Part shown: positions 10,569-21,087 of the stretch, piece by piece
Numbering within the stretch: position 1 is the stretch's first letter
Layout: each line of letters starts with the position of its first letter
Source: Phymatolithon calcareum
Taxonomy: Eukaryota; Rhodophyta; Florideophyceae; Hapalidiales
Reading direction: 5' to 3'
DNA: 64,000 bases
NCBI GenBank assembly: GCA_977006965.1
Contig: OZ345365.1
Coordinates: 1,178,001-1,242,000 of the forward strand
Program-made: the position numbers and the translations under genes
Notes under the pieces: model-generated
Seen by the model: only the letters and a program-made list of their open reading frames with translations
Told to the model about the DNA's origin: nothing
Database searches by the model: none

Positions 10569-10707
10569 ATTGCCGATATGTCTCGACTAACCCATTGCAG
10601 TTCCTCCACGTCTCTTTCCTCGATTGGGAAAGTCAGAAGTCTCCTTTTTTTCCATCTGGCTCGTTCCAGCATTCTGAGCGCTAGAACTAGTCTCCTCCTT
10701 TCTTTCT

Positions 10708-11777
10708 TTCTTTTATTGCGGGATTTATCAGAGCTGGTAAACAACTCCACATCCTTACGGCTCCAGTAGACTTAACAGATACGAGTGGTACTTGATGTCA
10801 CAACAGCTGCCCAAGCTGCACAATGTGCAGACCTTGGGGAAGCTTAACATCTATATCGCTACATAGCCAATCTTCAATCGCCGTCCTTCAAAGGGATGCC
10901 CCGGGTTGGAAACCATTTAGGACGCTCACGGTAGCTAGTCATCTTGCTGCCTTCTTTCATCTTCTTCTGTCTTCTCTCCCAGCTTCCTTGAGCGTTGCGG
11001 CACACCACTCAGGGCGGAATCCATGTACTACCATACTACCAAAAGGTGATAGTCTTCTCCCACGGGGAGGCCGGATCACAGCTCTTGCCAGTTCAAAAAA
11101 AAACCCTGCACTGTAGCGGGGAAAAATTCCTGACTGAGCTCTTGGTTCCTATCTGTGACGCACAGGTGAACGGGCCGGACCGGTATGATAGCCGGCCTGT
11201 ATCAAATCCGCTTAAATTCGCAAGATTTTCTCGAAATCTTGCGACGGCGGGCTTGGGTCTGGCATTTCAAGTGTGGCAAGTTCTCGATTCGCCGAGTCCC
11301 TGGCGTGCGCGTTCACGATCGCGTCCGCCATTTCCGGCGGGATTACCGTCGGAAGGAGCGCTTTGTGCAGCTTTATCGCTGCGGCCACTTGCGCCGGCGC
11401 GGGCGCCCGCGCCCGCGCCGGAAACTTGTCTTTTTTCGTTTGCGGTCCGTTCGGTCCGGTCAAACCCTTCTCTCCTTCCAGTCCCGGTCTCTCCTCCTTT
11501 CGGTATTGTGTATTCCGCAGAGAAGGAGAAGTCTGAAATAGCGAGTTTTTTCTATTGGACCACATATTTTGTTCAAAAAATGTCTTCTGGAACCACCAGT
11601 GCATGATTCCAGTCCTCAGGCCAACAGCCGAGCTGTCCAGCTTTGATGATCGTTGCCAGTAGGAAACTGTAGCTTTGCTCTAGGTTTAGTAGCAGTGCTT
11701 CAGAAAAATTCCATCCTGATAAGCTGATTTTCGCCTTAGGGTACATGTTAGAGCTCTCTTTTGTTCTCTTTAGTGCA
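10708..11777 (-). pseudogene. Non-LTR retrotransposon: RT N-terminal piece plus 3' tail
   Basis: The minus-strand ORF 11573-11947 includes EALLLNLEQSYSFLLATIIK and GQLGCWPEDWNHALVVP, matching the region just before RT motif 1 in the LINE at 59740-60330. Its 3' part (about 11550-10708) is the same sequence as 14190-13480 and, in part, 59140-58895, ending in GAAAGAAAGAAAG. Upstream, the element is split by a hAT at 11786-13112 and resumes at 13121-13262. The short + strand ORFs here are incidental; some are GC-rich around 11340-11420. Confidence 0.7.
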
Positions 11778-12126
11778 CGTGTGACCAGGGGTCGTGCGCA
11801 ATCCATTGCAATTGCAATTAATTGCAATTCGTAGCAATTCGACCCAAATTGGGTTCTGATGAAGAATTGCAATTCGAATTGCTGGTAGGTAGGTTGTACG
11901 AAAGTGTATAGTTCAGCAAGAGCAGAGTTGTGGGAAATAACGATCACTTCAAATGCATCATGCGTAGTACGTGGTAATTGGTTGTTGGTAGCATCTAATT
12001 TTATTATATAACTCGGGCCAGTATAAGCGTTTACCGGGGGAGAACTGCACTATTTTGGCCCAGATCAACTAAATAAATATCGGGCCAAAATGTTGCCGTG
12101 CTCCCCTAGTGATAGGTACGTAAAAT

Positions 12127-12482
12127 CAGGGGAATGTTATGGGGGGGAGTAACACTGATTTTTTTGTTTCAAAACTTGTCTGCAAAAGCATGACATTGAT
12201 GTGCCGGCAAAAATTATGAGTTCAGGCTGTATCAATAATAACTCTTGTTTACAGAATATTTCTATTGTTTTTCACCACAAAATCGAATACTGCAACGAGA
12301 GCGACCGCTACATTGGCAACTCCCAATGTTCCTGGAACGAGGGCCATATTTTCAGCTTTCATTCTTCTTTTTATGAAGCAATTAATCTCAGCAAAATTAT
12401 ATCAAACACACACTATAGACGCAAATCCAAAAAATCGGTATGATAAGGGGTTCGTGTTACTCCCCCCCATAACAATCCCCTG
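12127..12482. mobile_element. MITE with 29-bp-class TIRs, nested in a hAT
   Basis: The TIRs are CAGGGGAATGTTATGGGG... and ...CCCCATAACAATCCCCTG, extending to GTAACAC/GTGTTAC. It is flanked by the 7-bp repeats GTAAAAT (12120-12126 and 12483-12489). Length is about 356 bp, with no meaningful ORF. A related end (CAGGGGAATGTTATGGG) occurs at 43813 and, reversed, near 61250 inside the two other hAT copies. The TIR start resembles hAT ends, so hAT mobilisation is plausible. Confidence 0.8.
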
Positions 12483-12520
12483 GTAAAATTCTACGTACTG
12501 TCTACAGTTACAACGTTCCT

Positions 12521-12604
12521 GAATTCAACCATCCATGTGATCGTTCTGTTGTAGTGGTCTGCGTAGACCACTACAACAGAACGATCACATGGATGGTTGA
12601 ATTC
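12521..12604. repeat. Perfect palindrome, 40-bp arms, 4-nt loop
   Basis: Bases 12521-12560 and 12565-12604 are exact inverse complements (starting GAATTCAACC, ending GGTTGAATTC) around GCGT at 12561-12564. It lies in the hAT copy at 11786-13112 but outside its MITE. Confidence 0.95.
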
Positions 12605-13120
12605 ATTCATCCGTTGAAGAATAAAGGTATGGGTGTCTAGAGTGCCGTTTCTGAAAAGACAGATAGAAGAGTCAATATAAAAAGTGAAATCGTACATATA
12701 TCCAAAGCACACTACCAGACCCACTCGACAACACCTAAACAAATCTCGCTCTTCCAATCATGGTACTACCTATTCCGAAACCGAAGCCGAAACAAGTTGT
12801 ACAGCAGCTAATGCAACTCCTTCGCGAACAGCCTCGAGATATCCATTCATGTCAATCAACCGCTCTTACTGAGATGATCAAACTGTGAAGGAAGCTATGT
12901 CAACCGTTGTCATCCAGCGTGTTGAACAGGCTATCGCAGAAGACGAAAGTTTCGTACACCTAGGAGAAGAGGCATGAATAAACAATTAACTTGACTATTG
13001 CGGGAAGTATTCAAATTGCAATCTGAATTACTGACTAACCGTAGTGAGCAATTGAATTGTTTAATTGCGCGACAAACAGCAATGTCGAGCAATGGAATTG
13101 GCACTACCCCTGCGTGTGAC

Positions 13121-13262
13121 TTGATATTTCCTCGGCTGTATGGCTGTGCCTTGGGGGTCCTTGAGCTCCTTCTTCAGGTGAGCTGCCATCTCTTGCTTGG
13201 TGCCCAGCACCATACTTAGCCGACTTAGCCCCGTTGCCTCCTTTTACTCTCTCATGCTTCTG
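13121..13262 (-). pseudogene. LINE fragment displaced by a hAT insertion
   Basis: The minus-strand translation reads QEMAAHLKKELKDPQGTA and IQPRKYQV. It aligns with AEMAAHLTKELKDPQDTA at 60190-60260, directly upstream of the RT domain. It joins the piece ending at 11777 if the hAT and one TSD copy are ignored. Confidence 0.7.
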
Positions 13263-13479
13263 GGGTGCCGTACTTAGAGCCTCAGGGAGCGCTATTTCTC
13301 CTTGCTACCTGCAGAGTGCACTGCACTGTAATAATGCGTGTCTTTTTTCGCTAGCTCTTGGTTAAGTGCACGGAGTTTAATCGAGTCTAACCCCATCAAT
13401 CGCTCATTGCATCGAATCCTCCGCTGAACATTCCAATTACGTTCATCTTTTTCAGTCTAGCTCGAGCACTCTTCTTCTT

Positions 13480-14190
13480 CTTCTTTAATGCAGGTTTCAA
13501 GATTTTCCTATAGCAACTCCGCATCCTTACAGATACAGTAAACTTTAACAGATGCAAGTGGTATTTGATGTCACAACAGCTCTAAGCCGCACAAAGTGCA
13601 GAGCTTCGGGGAGCCTAACATCTAAATCTCTACGCAGCTAATCTTCAGCCGCCGTCCTTCAAAGGGATGATGCGGGTTGGAAACCACTTACGATGCTCAT
13701 GGTAGTTGGTCATGTCGTTACCTTCTTTCATCTCCTTCTGTCCTCTCTCCCAGCTTCCTTGAACATTGCGGCACACCACTCAGAGCGGAATCCATGTACT
13801 AGTAAACTACCAGAAGGTGATAGTCTTCTCCCATGGGGAGACCGGAGCACAGCTCATGCCATTTCAAAAAACCCTGCCTTGGAGCGGGGAAAAATTCCTG
13901 ACTCTGCTCTTGTCTCCTTCCTGTGACGCACAGGTGCACTCGTGGCCGGACCGGTTATAATAGCCGGCCTGTATCAAATCCGCTTAAATTTGCAAGATTT
14001 CTTCGAAATCCGACGACGGCGGGGTTGAGTTTGCATTTCGAGCGTAGCGAGTTCTCGATTTTCCGAGTCCCAGGCGGGCTTGTTCGCAATCGCGCCAGCC
14101 ATTTCCGGCGAGATTACCGCCGGAATAAGCGCTTTGTTTATACAGTCCACCGTCTTTTCGATTGTCGCTCGCTCCCTTCTTGTCAAATTG
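13480..14190 (-). repeat. LINE 3' region, second copy
   Basis: This is about 700 bp closely related to 10720-11540, including the shared segments around CGCCGTCCTTCAAAGGGATG and GGCACACCACTCAG. A shorter third copy is 58925-59125. Short ORFs run on both strands, none convincing. Confidence 0.65.
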
Positions 14191-14289
14191 TGATACGCAG
14201 ATACTTTGCCTGGTTGCTGCGGACGGTCTCTCCACTAAGGAGAGCTGCAGGCGGAGAAGACGCCAAGAAGCGCTCTCAAGCAAACCATT

Positions 14290-14465
14290 CAAAATCGACT
14301 AAAATTCGTACGAGGAACATACGCCTCTCTCCTTGGCGATATACCAAAACAAGATATTTAATCTGCAATAGCAAGCGCCTCCGACCTCAGCAAGTAGAGT
14401 CAAATGAAGCCTTCTAGACGTGCTAGCCGCTTAGGTGAATACAGCAATCATCATCATCATCAGAT
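14290..14465 (+). repeat. LINE 3' end with ATC-repeat tail
   Basis: It matches 49970-50150 (GAAGCCTTCTAGACGTGCTAG in common, given here in part) and ends in an ATCATCATCATCA microsatellite. In the other copy the same region is open and ends in SRRASLLGE and a stop. This copy has frame differences. Confidence 0.55.
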
Positions 14466-14633
14466 ACTTTGCCTCGTCTCGCACTGCTAGAAAACAGTCG
14501 GCCAGCTTCATCCCTATTCATTCGGTGAGATGATTGAGAAAATCGATGCTGAACAGCTCATTCTCATCTCTATTGGCCGTTTTGTGCATTCTTTTACCGC
14601 TCCTTACAGTTGTTTCTCGTTCCATGCGAGAAG

Positions 14634-14765
14634 CATTGCATTGTCTGCAAATAAGATGATTTTTAGGTCTTCGAAGTTGAGGCTCTCGGCAAGCGTGTCC
14701 ACTATTCTGTTCAAGAGCGTGGGGATTATCGGAGTCTCCTGTGGGACTCCTCTCACCCATACATA
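14634..14765 (-). pseudogene. Reverse transcriptase fragment of a LINE
   Basis: The minus-strand frame reads VRGVPQETPIIPTLLNRIV, then ILFADNAMLLAWNEK and a stop. GVPQ...P..P.L.N and F-ADN are RT motifs 4 and 5 (usual FADD); the second catalytic aspartate is asparagine. Flanking sequence on both sides is not in frame. Confidence 0.8.
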
Positions 14766-14869
14766 TTGAGTTGCAAATATAATGCATTATAGTCCGTGTG
14801 AATCTGTTCAGAGCATCAAGTAGTACTGAGAGTACTGGAGTCAACGCATGAGAAGATGCTCTAGGAGGA

Positions 14870-15130
14870 AATTGTAAGTTTTTATTTTAGAAGCCCACAA
14901 CGCCAGTAGTTCCGACACCAGAGCAGCTTCCCGTGCTATGCTCCTTATAATCTCTAACTCCAATAATTTGTTCATTGCCTGCATCGTTTCCTCCTCTTCT
15001 GTTGCGGTTAGTCTTGGTCTCGTGAGGTTTTATTCCAGTGTGTCTAGGCTGTTCTCCGCCAGCTCCCCAAATTTCTCTAAGTAGGACGTGGGTGTCGCAG
15101 ATTCGATACTGCGAGAAGCACCTATCATCT
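14870..15130 (-). other. Probable LINE fragment, weak
   Basis: The minus strand carries an 82-codon ORF (14887-15135) and an overlapping frame with a helical, leucine-rich stretch. Its 3' side shows an AATAAA-like signal (complement near 14878-14886). The domain could not be assigned. Confidence 0.3.
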
Positions 15131-15562
15131 CTCATTATGGGGTGTTAAACACACAAGTTGAAACACTGGCTGTGGTTGGGTTGTTCCCTGGTAAGACGCC
15201 GAGGGCGCCGCTTCGTGGCGACCTTTCGAGAAAAAGAATTGGATGAAAAGATGACTTGGAAAATATGAGAAATGGATCAATGGAAGAATCTGGAAGCCGC
15301 TTCGCGGTTTCCAAGCCCGCCCCAGGCGCACCACTTTACTTAAAGTGAAAGCACCTGTAAGAAGTGTAAAGCATCTGTAAGCTGTAAGCAGCGGTTCTAG
15401 GGGTTACCCTTGGTGATCCTTCATGGTGTAAGTACGAATCGAAACCTATAGTACTGAAATAACTGTAATTCTATATGTAAGGACTTGCTGTAAATTCAAG
15501 CTGTAATGACAATTTGAACGGAGCAATTTGCATAGGAGTATGATAGTGGCGTTGGACGCCAC
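15130..15562 (+). repeat. Dispersed repeat of about 430 bp, copy 1
   Basis: It matches the reverse complement of 30716-31065, including the blocks GACGCCGAGGGCGCCGC / GAACGCCGAGGGCGCCGC and GATCCTTCATGGTGTAAGTACG. It ends in GTGGCG-TTGGA-CGCCAC, a small palindrome also present in copy 2. A 60-bp GC-rich stretch (about 15297-15355) is absent from copy 2. Its class is unknown. Confidence 0.7.
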
Positions 15563-16720
15563 ACTCATCGATCGTCAGCCAGGCAGGGAGTGCTCTCTCG
15601 GCATATGAACCGTTCATCAATCGGTTATATTTGCTCAACCTGGCACACCCTCATCGAGCGAGTCAACGGTTAATCAACTATCACTCGTGATTGACGTTCA
15701 AGAGGAGAAGACAAACAATATTGTCGGTTGCGCACCGACACAGCCTACAGAACACCTAACCAAAACAAGACCTCGCTGTGCAGAACGACGAGCACAGCTC
15801 TCGAGACTATCTGCAAAAGCTTACGCTACATTGCTAGCACCTAACGGCATGCATACATTGCGAACCGAAACACCTCGATTAGCGTGCGGTTCACTGTCTG
15901 CAATAGACGACAGTCTAAGCCAAATCAGTATCGAGCTCCTCCCCTGTAGATGGATACTATAAAAGCTAGAATAGTTTCCCATCTCATTAAACTCGGCAAG
16001 TCGGAATCAAGTACAAGTACACACATCCTGTTGGTTGGATCAGGTATGGGAGGTTGGATGATGTTCGATGGTTCCTTGGTTTATTCCGATGGTCAAGTCG
16101 GTCGGATGGAGTTTATTCAGACCCGCCAGTGAAGTCTACAACTATTTTCTACAGTGTCAGACACATTGTCTACCTCAGCAAGAGACACGCAATCGAAGCA
16201 GAGCTCTTAATTCACATGTCCGTTAAGGAAGCAGAGCCACGGAGCGGAGGCAAAACGCCGTGTCACGCTGATGCAGAGGCTTGCACGGAGTTTTGATGCA
16301 CTAACCGAAATAGAGTTTCCGCATGACAATTGCGCAATGCACCTAACGTGTGTAAGACGAATAAACTAAGAATAGTTATCTGGTGTCAGCCGTAGTGGCT
16401 GCAACGATGTAATTCAATGTAAACAAACAATCATATCTTGACAACACGTGAATCCTCAATCACGTGCACATTACTTACACGTGTTCAAACAATATTCTAA
16501 TATATCTATCATAATGGTTATATCCTAATGTATGTGTACAGGTGCACACGTGTACATATCAATCGTATTGCAGTGGTGCATGCATAAGACACTGTGCACT
16601 GAGTGTGCACTGTATGTGTCTACTGAGGGCTATAAATAGCCCAATTTTGCCACGGGTCCTTAAAAGCTTGTTCACGTCGCATTTTTTGAAGGTCCCGAAA
16701 ATCGCTCATGGAGAACAGAC
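15563..16720. other. Unassigned region with a TATA-like promoter motif near its end
   Basis: No convincing gene is seen. GCTATAAATAGC at 16629-16640, preceded by several CACGTG/GTGCAC-type words (16446-16620), looks like a core promoter, perhaps of a mobile element. The TGGTGTCAG near 16380 recalls an LTR-element primer site, but I see no second LTR. Confidence 0.35.
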
Positions 16721-16722
16721 GT

Positions 16723-17193
16723 TTAGAAATTTTGGTCGAAGGTACCACTTTCGACACATCCTACTTCACACACCGTCTCCCCCCGTAACCGAGTACACCT
16801 GTGAGAAGCCTCTCGCTCAATAAGCAGTTTACGCGTACGGCCCGCACTACCGCTGTGCCGGCACGCGCCGGTTCTGCGAGCGAGGTATCGCGAATAATCA
16901 TCCTGAGGTGCTCGACCTATTCTACCGCGTTTGGTAGAGTTTTCTCGGCAGTGGATGCGTGTGGGGGAAAGCGTCCAAAGAACGATTTCACGCGCAGCTG
17001 TCGATGTTTTCGCGATTTCAGTAGCATAACCGGGTTTGCGGGCCCTGTCACGTCCACGGCGGTTCTTCGTTTTAGGCCCTCCTCTTCTTGTTCCCATGCT
17101 TGAGAGGCGATTTCTCGCCTGCTTAGGGGTAACTATTCTGAGTGCAGCTCTATCAGCCTGTTCAGTTAAGAGGTCGTGCTGTGTCAGGTACAT
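16723..17193 (-). CDS. Hypothetical basic ORF, 156 aa (doubtful)
   Basis: An open frame rich in Arg and Thr with an ATG start. There is no recognisable domain, signal peptide or repeat. A 100-codon ORF overlaps it on the other strand (16801-17103), so openness may reflect base composition. It is listed only because it is among the longest unassigned frames in this stretch. Confidence 0.15.
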   Translation of the reverse strand: MYLTQHDLLTEQADRAALRIVTPKQARNRLSSMGTRRGGPKTKNRRGRDRARKPGYATEIAKTSTAAREIVLWTLSPTRIHCRENSTKRGRIGRAPQDDYSRYLARRTGACRHSGSAGRTRKLLIEREASHRCTRLRGETVCEVGCVESGTFDQNF

Positions 17194-17199
17194 AATATC

Positions 17200-18150
17200 T
17201 CTCTCTGCGTATCGCAGAGAAGATGCTCTAGCGGTTTACACCCAGGAGTGCATATTTGTTAAATAACGCCTCCTAAGCTGGGAATAACAGGACCACTTCT
17301 CGACGTCCACTCGATTAACAATATTTTTGTCTTATTTCTCTTGGAGCCAGGGCTCATGCAGCTTTCTTTCACCACACTGTATCTCCTATATCATTTTCCC
17401 GGTTGCGAGGGATTGCCTTAAAGCAATGAACGCAATTAGGGCTCCAGAGAGGAGCCCGACTGAAGATTCATCTTAAGCAACCGCATCTATGAGATAGTTA
17501 GGGAAAAAGGACCGACAGGGCGAGAAACTAAAAAAACCCAGTATTCCGACCGGGGTGATTCGCCGGCACTGGCGCAAGTGCCCTGCCAATGAGGGTCGCC
17601 AATGTGCGCCTTTTTGGTGGTATCTCTGCCGAAATTGCGCGCCGTGATCGTGAACTCTCCTTCATAATTGGGCGACAAAAGTCGCCAGATTTCGTGGCGA
17701 TTCGATGCCCACTTACCGCAGCCGCAAAAAATTGACTAATGCAGCAAATCGAAGCGGAAAGTGAAAGAAACAGACTTTCATAACCGATCCATGTTCATTT
17801 TCCTTCGTGAAATTGCTTCGCAGGATAACCAAGTTAAGTGCGACGTAAGGCCGATCCCCAGAGGGGGTTTTGTAGCCGTGAGACAGAAAGTTGCCCGCGA
17901 ATCAATGTGTAAGCTGCTTAACCAGATAAGCAATCGTACCGGCTGGAGCAGCGCAGACGCTTTCGTGAAACCCTTGTGAGGGTACGCTACGCAGATCAAA
18001 CATTCGAGAATCGAGCACCGCGCGGGAAGTGGAGAAGATCTGTAAGACAGAACAAGAACTCTGTATCAAGAGAAGACCTAAAACACAGAGCAAGATCAGT
18101 GACGATGCTGCAACATACTGTCGATTTGCACATATCACGTCGTGAATCCA
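17200..18150. other. Region without a recognisable gene
   Basis: Only short ORFs overlap on both strands (for example 17761-17979 + and 17902-18138 -). No domain, repeat or paralogue elsewhere in the window was noticed. Confidence 0.35.
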
Positions 18151-18265
18151 CCTGTGTTATAGTGGTTAAACTTCTCCGGGGGGGCGCATATGCGGCCAAG
18201 AGAAAGGTCCTGCGTTCGAGTCGCGGGTGTGCCTGTTTCCGGTGAAGAGTCTGAAGCCGTTTTTT
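18151..18265 (+). ncRNA. tRNA-like sequence with A-box, B-box and T-run
   Basis: TATAGTGGTTAA (18159-18170) resembles a tRNA D-arm/A-box. CCTGC-GTTCGAGTC-GCGGG (about 18209-18227) folds into a perfect T-arm containing a B-box, and a T6 run at 18260-18265 could stop RNA polymerase III. The acceptor stem does not pair and no anticodon loop is clear. It is therefore a tRNA pseudogene or a tRNA-derived SINE head rather than a working tRNA. Confidence 0.4.
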
Positions 18266-18709
18266 CTCCTAATTTCGAGCCACGGGACATTTCGAGAGTG
18301 GGGTCTCCTCATTTCACAAGAGATCCGAGCTAATTACAGTGAATTGGTATGGCACAGATGAAAGTGATCCATAAAGAAAAAGAGTCCAACGTTCTGGCTG
18401 TCCATGTGGACTTGCAAATCGGGGAACCACCGCAGTTGCTTTGCTTGAAATTGTCTAGTGACGAGCGGTAGGCAGAGAAAAGCGTGCTTACAACTAAATA
18501 GCTAGCAGGATTAAGGCCCTCGCGTAATCTTGTTAGAGGTAAAAATAGATGCCTGCTAGCCCATGCATTCATTATTATCATTATCACGTCATGAGTGCTT
18601 TCAGACGTTCAGAAATAAAGCCTCCGTTCAGGACTGGAAGCGCCTTCATTCGCAGTATTATTCTTAACGGAAGCACATATATGGCAATAAAGCCACTTCA
18701 GTCCCTGGA

Positions 18710-18988
18710 TTACTTTGGATTGCTGAGCGGTGCACGGTGTAGAGACGATATGAGGTATACGACCAGACATGAACCCTGGAAGGAGTGGGTGGGCGCGATT
18801 ATAGAGTTGCACTTCGACACCTGTCCAATTATCATCCCAGACGGGCGCTTTGAGCAGCAATGCGAGCATATGTGGCGAGGTATCGAAGAGAGAGCCACAA
18901 TGTCAAACGGCACCAAGTAATCTTGCACGAACTGGTCACCAGTCCTAATGCCCACGGCCGCACGTTGACGTTCACGCGGCAGGTGCAA
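18710..18988 (-). pseudogene. MULE transposase C-terminal fragment
   Basis: The minus-strand ORF reads RTGDQFVQDYLVPFDIVA, aligning with ATGDQLVKDDLVPFDLAA of the MULE-type gene at 45450-45510, then RHICSHCCSKRPSG where the other copy has the zinc knuckle RHCSSCRKTGHFSQTC. The histidine and last cysteine spacing are lost. At 19138-19200 a sequence resembling the MULE terminal repeat (GTAGTAGTTTTTGC...) follows. Confidence 0.6.
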
Positions 18989-18999
18989 GATGTGCGCTG

Positions 19000-20110
19000 G
19001 CTAAATGAGTGTCAGACACTGTGTGTTGCGCTTCGCCACGAGGCGCGCCTTCCCGATTGACGTTTTGTGGGAGATCAGACCTACTTCTCTTTATTCCCTC
19101 CAAAAAACGCAACTGTCAACGCTCCACATAACGGATGTGTAGTAGTTTTTGCTTGGGAGTCTATTAAGCGTACTTTTTCCGCCTTGGTGGTCATTTAGCG
19201 AATTTCCTCGAATAAATACTGTTACCTTGGCCGTACTGTATAGTCCACACATGTACAACCGAAGAACATAAGCTTTGCCTCGGTGTCAAACAAATAATAA
19301 TTTTCAATCATGTCCCGTGACCTGGGTCTGGAAAGTATTCTCAAATCGACTATTATGCGCACCTTAGATACTCGTTAAATTTGGGTGTATCGTATATCCG
19401 TACATCCAACTCGTTTCCGTGAAAGTGAAGATATTCTGATTTCGTGGATCAATTTTCAAAGAGGATCAACCGTGCAGGTCCTAAAATCTCGCTTTCTCCT
19501 CAGATTTTCTGAACATTCTGAGCTCCGCTTGTTTCGAACCTTCTCGAGATTTAATCATCTGGAACAAAATTACTTCACCAAAGGAACTCAGGGACTGGTC
19601 CAACCATGTTCCAACGGCGCTTGTCGATTGGAAGGCATAGTTCCTGTGTTGTTAACACATATGTTTGAAACGTGCCAATTGGGACCACATAACCGAGGGC
19701 CACGGCGCACAACGCAGACCAATCACAATTGTTCTCTGTTCGCACTGTGACACCGCTATAATTCAGCGGGTGTCACACAGTTCACGCTCCTCGTAGGCGT
19801 GACATATTCAAAAGTAATAGAAATATTTTATTTTCTGGTTTGTTTTCAGCTACAGCACGGAAAACGAGGACATGAGCTATCATAAACGTTTCAAAGGAAA
19901 CGTCTGACCCTCAAAACAGTGTTTGTCGGGCCGCTACGTCTTCTTCCCCGAACGCCTTGGCTTCAAAAAATCCGGATTTTTCGGGTGCTGTCTATATTCT
20001 TGGAAAGAACCCGGACGACACTCGAAAACCAAATCAGAGCAATTTCAAAAAGCTTCCAAACGAATTAGTCACCGGCAGGGTCGCATCCAAGTTCAGAAGA
20101 ATTTCAGCTT
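19000..20110. other. Region without a recognisable gene
   Basis: The longest frame is 19385-19750 (+, 121 aa) with no motif. A small hairpin TGTGACACCGCT...AGCGGGTGTCACA is at about 19747-19778. A segment near 19595-19640 is loosely related, in inverted orientation, to 24200-24260. No gene is claimed. Confidence 0.35.
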
Positions 20111-20116
20111 GTCAGT

Positions 20117-20545
20117 GAACGTTCCTTGTAATAGTTTTAAGATAGAAACAACTCACCGAGAGTAACTGCGCCAATGTATTCCCCCCCCTGTGCACGAGAA
20201 AATCAACGCAAAAAGTGAGCCTAATTTTTTGGTTGAATGTATTCGATGCATTGCCATTAGCAAGAGAGAATGCTTGCTAAAGAACGTTCCTTGCAATTGC
20301 TTCAGATAGAGACAACTCACCGAAAGTATCTGTGCCAATCCGTTACTTCTGTGCACAAGAAAATCAACAAAAGAAGCGAGCCCAGTTTTTTGGTCGAATG
20401 TATTCGTTGCAGCATTGCTATTAGCAAGAATGAGTGTGGCGAAAGTCGCTCCGCTCGCGACGGAACACATCCCGGTGTAATCTGTGACAGAGAGACCGCC
20501 GCATAGAACATGAGAAGAACTAAGTGGAAAAGCAAGTTTCAATAG
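20117..20545 (-). other. Tandemly duplicated exon-like unit
   Basis: Two units of about 165 bp (20117-20283 and 20284-20450) are clearly homologous. Read on the minus strand each encodes a related peptide (LANSNAATNTFDQKTGLASF and, shifted, LANGNASNTFNQKIRLTF), then VDFLVHR and a CGGTGAGT splice-donor-like site. A 129-codon ORF (20153-20542, minus) spans the pair. This looks like exon duplication in a decayed or spliced gene of unknown identity. Confidence 0.4.
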
Positions 20546-21087
20546 TCAGCAAAAGAGAATCCTTCCTTCAACAGTATAGACAAACTATTGGCCAAACATT
20601 CGCGTATGCTTGTCTGGGAATCAGTGCTTACGATGAGCGTTAAAAATGGAATGAAAGCGAAATATTGGCTTTATTTTCTCACTCCACCACTGAAAATTTA
20701 CGTTCGCAATCCATTCCTAGATAGAAGCAGATATCATTGCCTGCATTCGCGTCCACTCGTTTCGGAATTGGCGCGCTGTTTCCGTTGTAGTGTACGGCCA
20801 AAAATCGGCAGACGAGACCATTCGCAAATTCCCATCTTCAGAAGCTCCAAACTGCTGAGGACGAAATACCACTAGCCGACCTTGCCTGTGGAGGGTATAA
20901 AATACTGAAAAGACACGACATATTTCGCGTCAAACAATATGCCATCTCTTCTGTATTACAGATGTGCACAAACAGGGCATCGGCGCATCACGCTCAAAAA
21001 CCTGTGCTCAGTGAGAAGGTCGCAGAACCTCAGCAGTAGTTTGCGAAATGTCGCAAGGATTGCAACAACCCTCATCCGCCGGAAGGA

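Larger units (their letters stand above)
8508..10707 (-). mobile_element. A-tailed retroposon (RKRKIPYD family), copy B, carrying nested insertions
   Basis: Read on the minus strand, its 5' part is 10707-10570 (ORF with RRLVLALRMLERARWKKRR). It is interrupted by copy C (9818-10568) and continues at 9817 through the RKRKIPYD segment (9707-9519) to an AATAAA (complement of 8525-8530) and A-run (8508-8513). The gene is decayed: frames shift at about 9720-9780, some 270 bp of extra sequence lies near 9265-9530, and a SINE-like element occupies 8602-9014. Alignment to copy C supports one ancestral unit of about 0.75 kb. Confidence 0.8.
11786..13112 (+). mobile_element. Second hAT family, copy 1 (internally deleted)
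   Basis: The terminal inverted repeats (TIRs) begin CAGGGGT and end ACCCCTG, with ATTGCAATT-rich subterminal sequence. The flanks are identical 8-bp TSDs CGTGTGAC (11778-11785 and 13113-13120), the length expected for hAT. Coding remnants at 12760-12975 (+) read PKPKPKQVVQQLMQLLREQ and later VKEAMSTVV / QRVEQAIAEDES, matching both ends of the transposase ORF in the 43675-45265 copy; the middle is deleted. It contains a MITE (12127-12482) and a 40-bp-arm palindrome (12521-12604). It lies inside a LINE. Confidence 0.92.

Noticed and set aside
11180-11610. GC-rich ORFs on both strands (up to 203 aa)
   Set aside because: They lie in the 3' region of a LINE, and the homologous copy at 13.9-14.2 kb does not keep the frames.
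15130-16390. LTR retrotransposon suggested by TGGTGTCAG near 16380
   Set aside because: No second LTR, no gag-pol motifs and no TSDs were found; the repeat at 15130-15562 has its partner 15 kb away in inverted orientation.
16723-17193. Basic ORF as a real gene
   Set aside because: Kept only at very low confidence: overlapping ORFs on the other strand and no motif.
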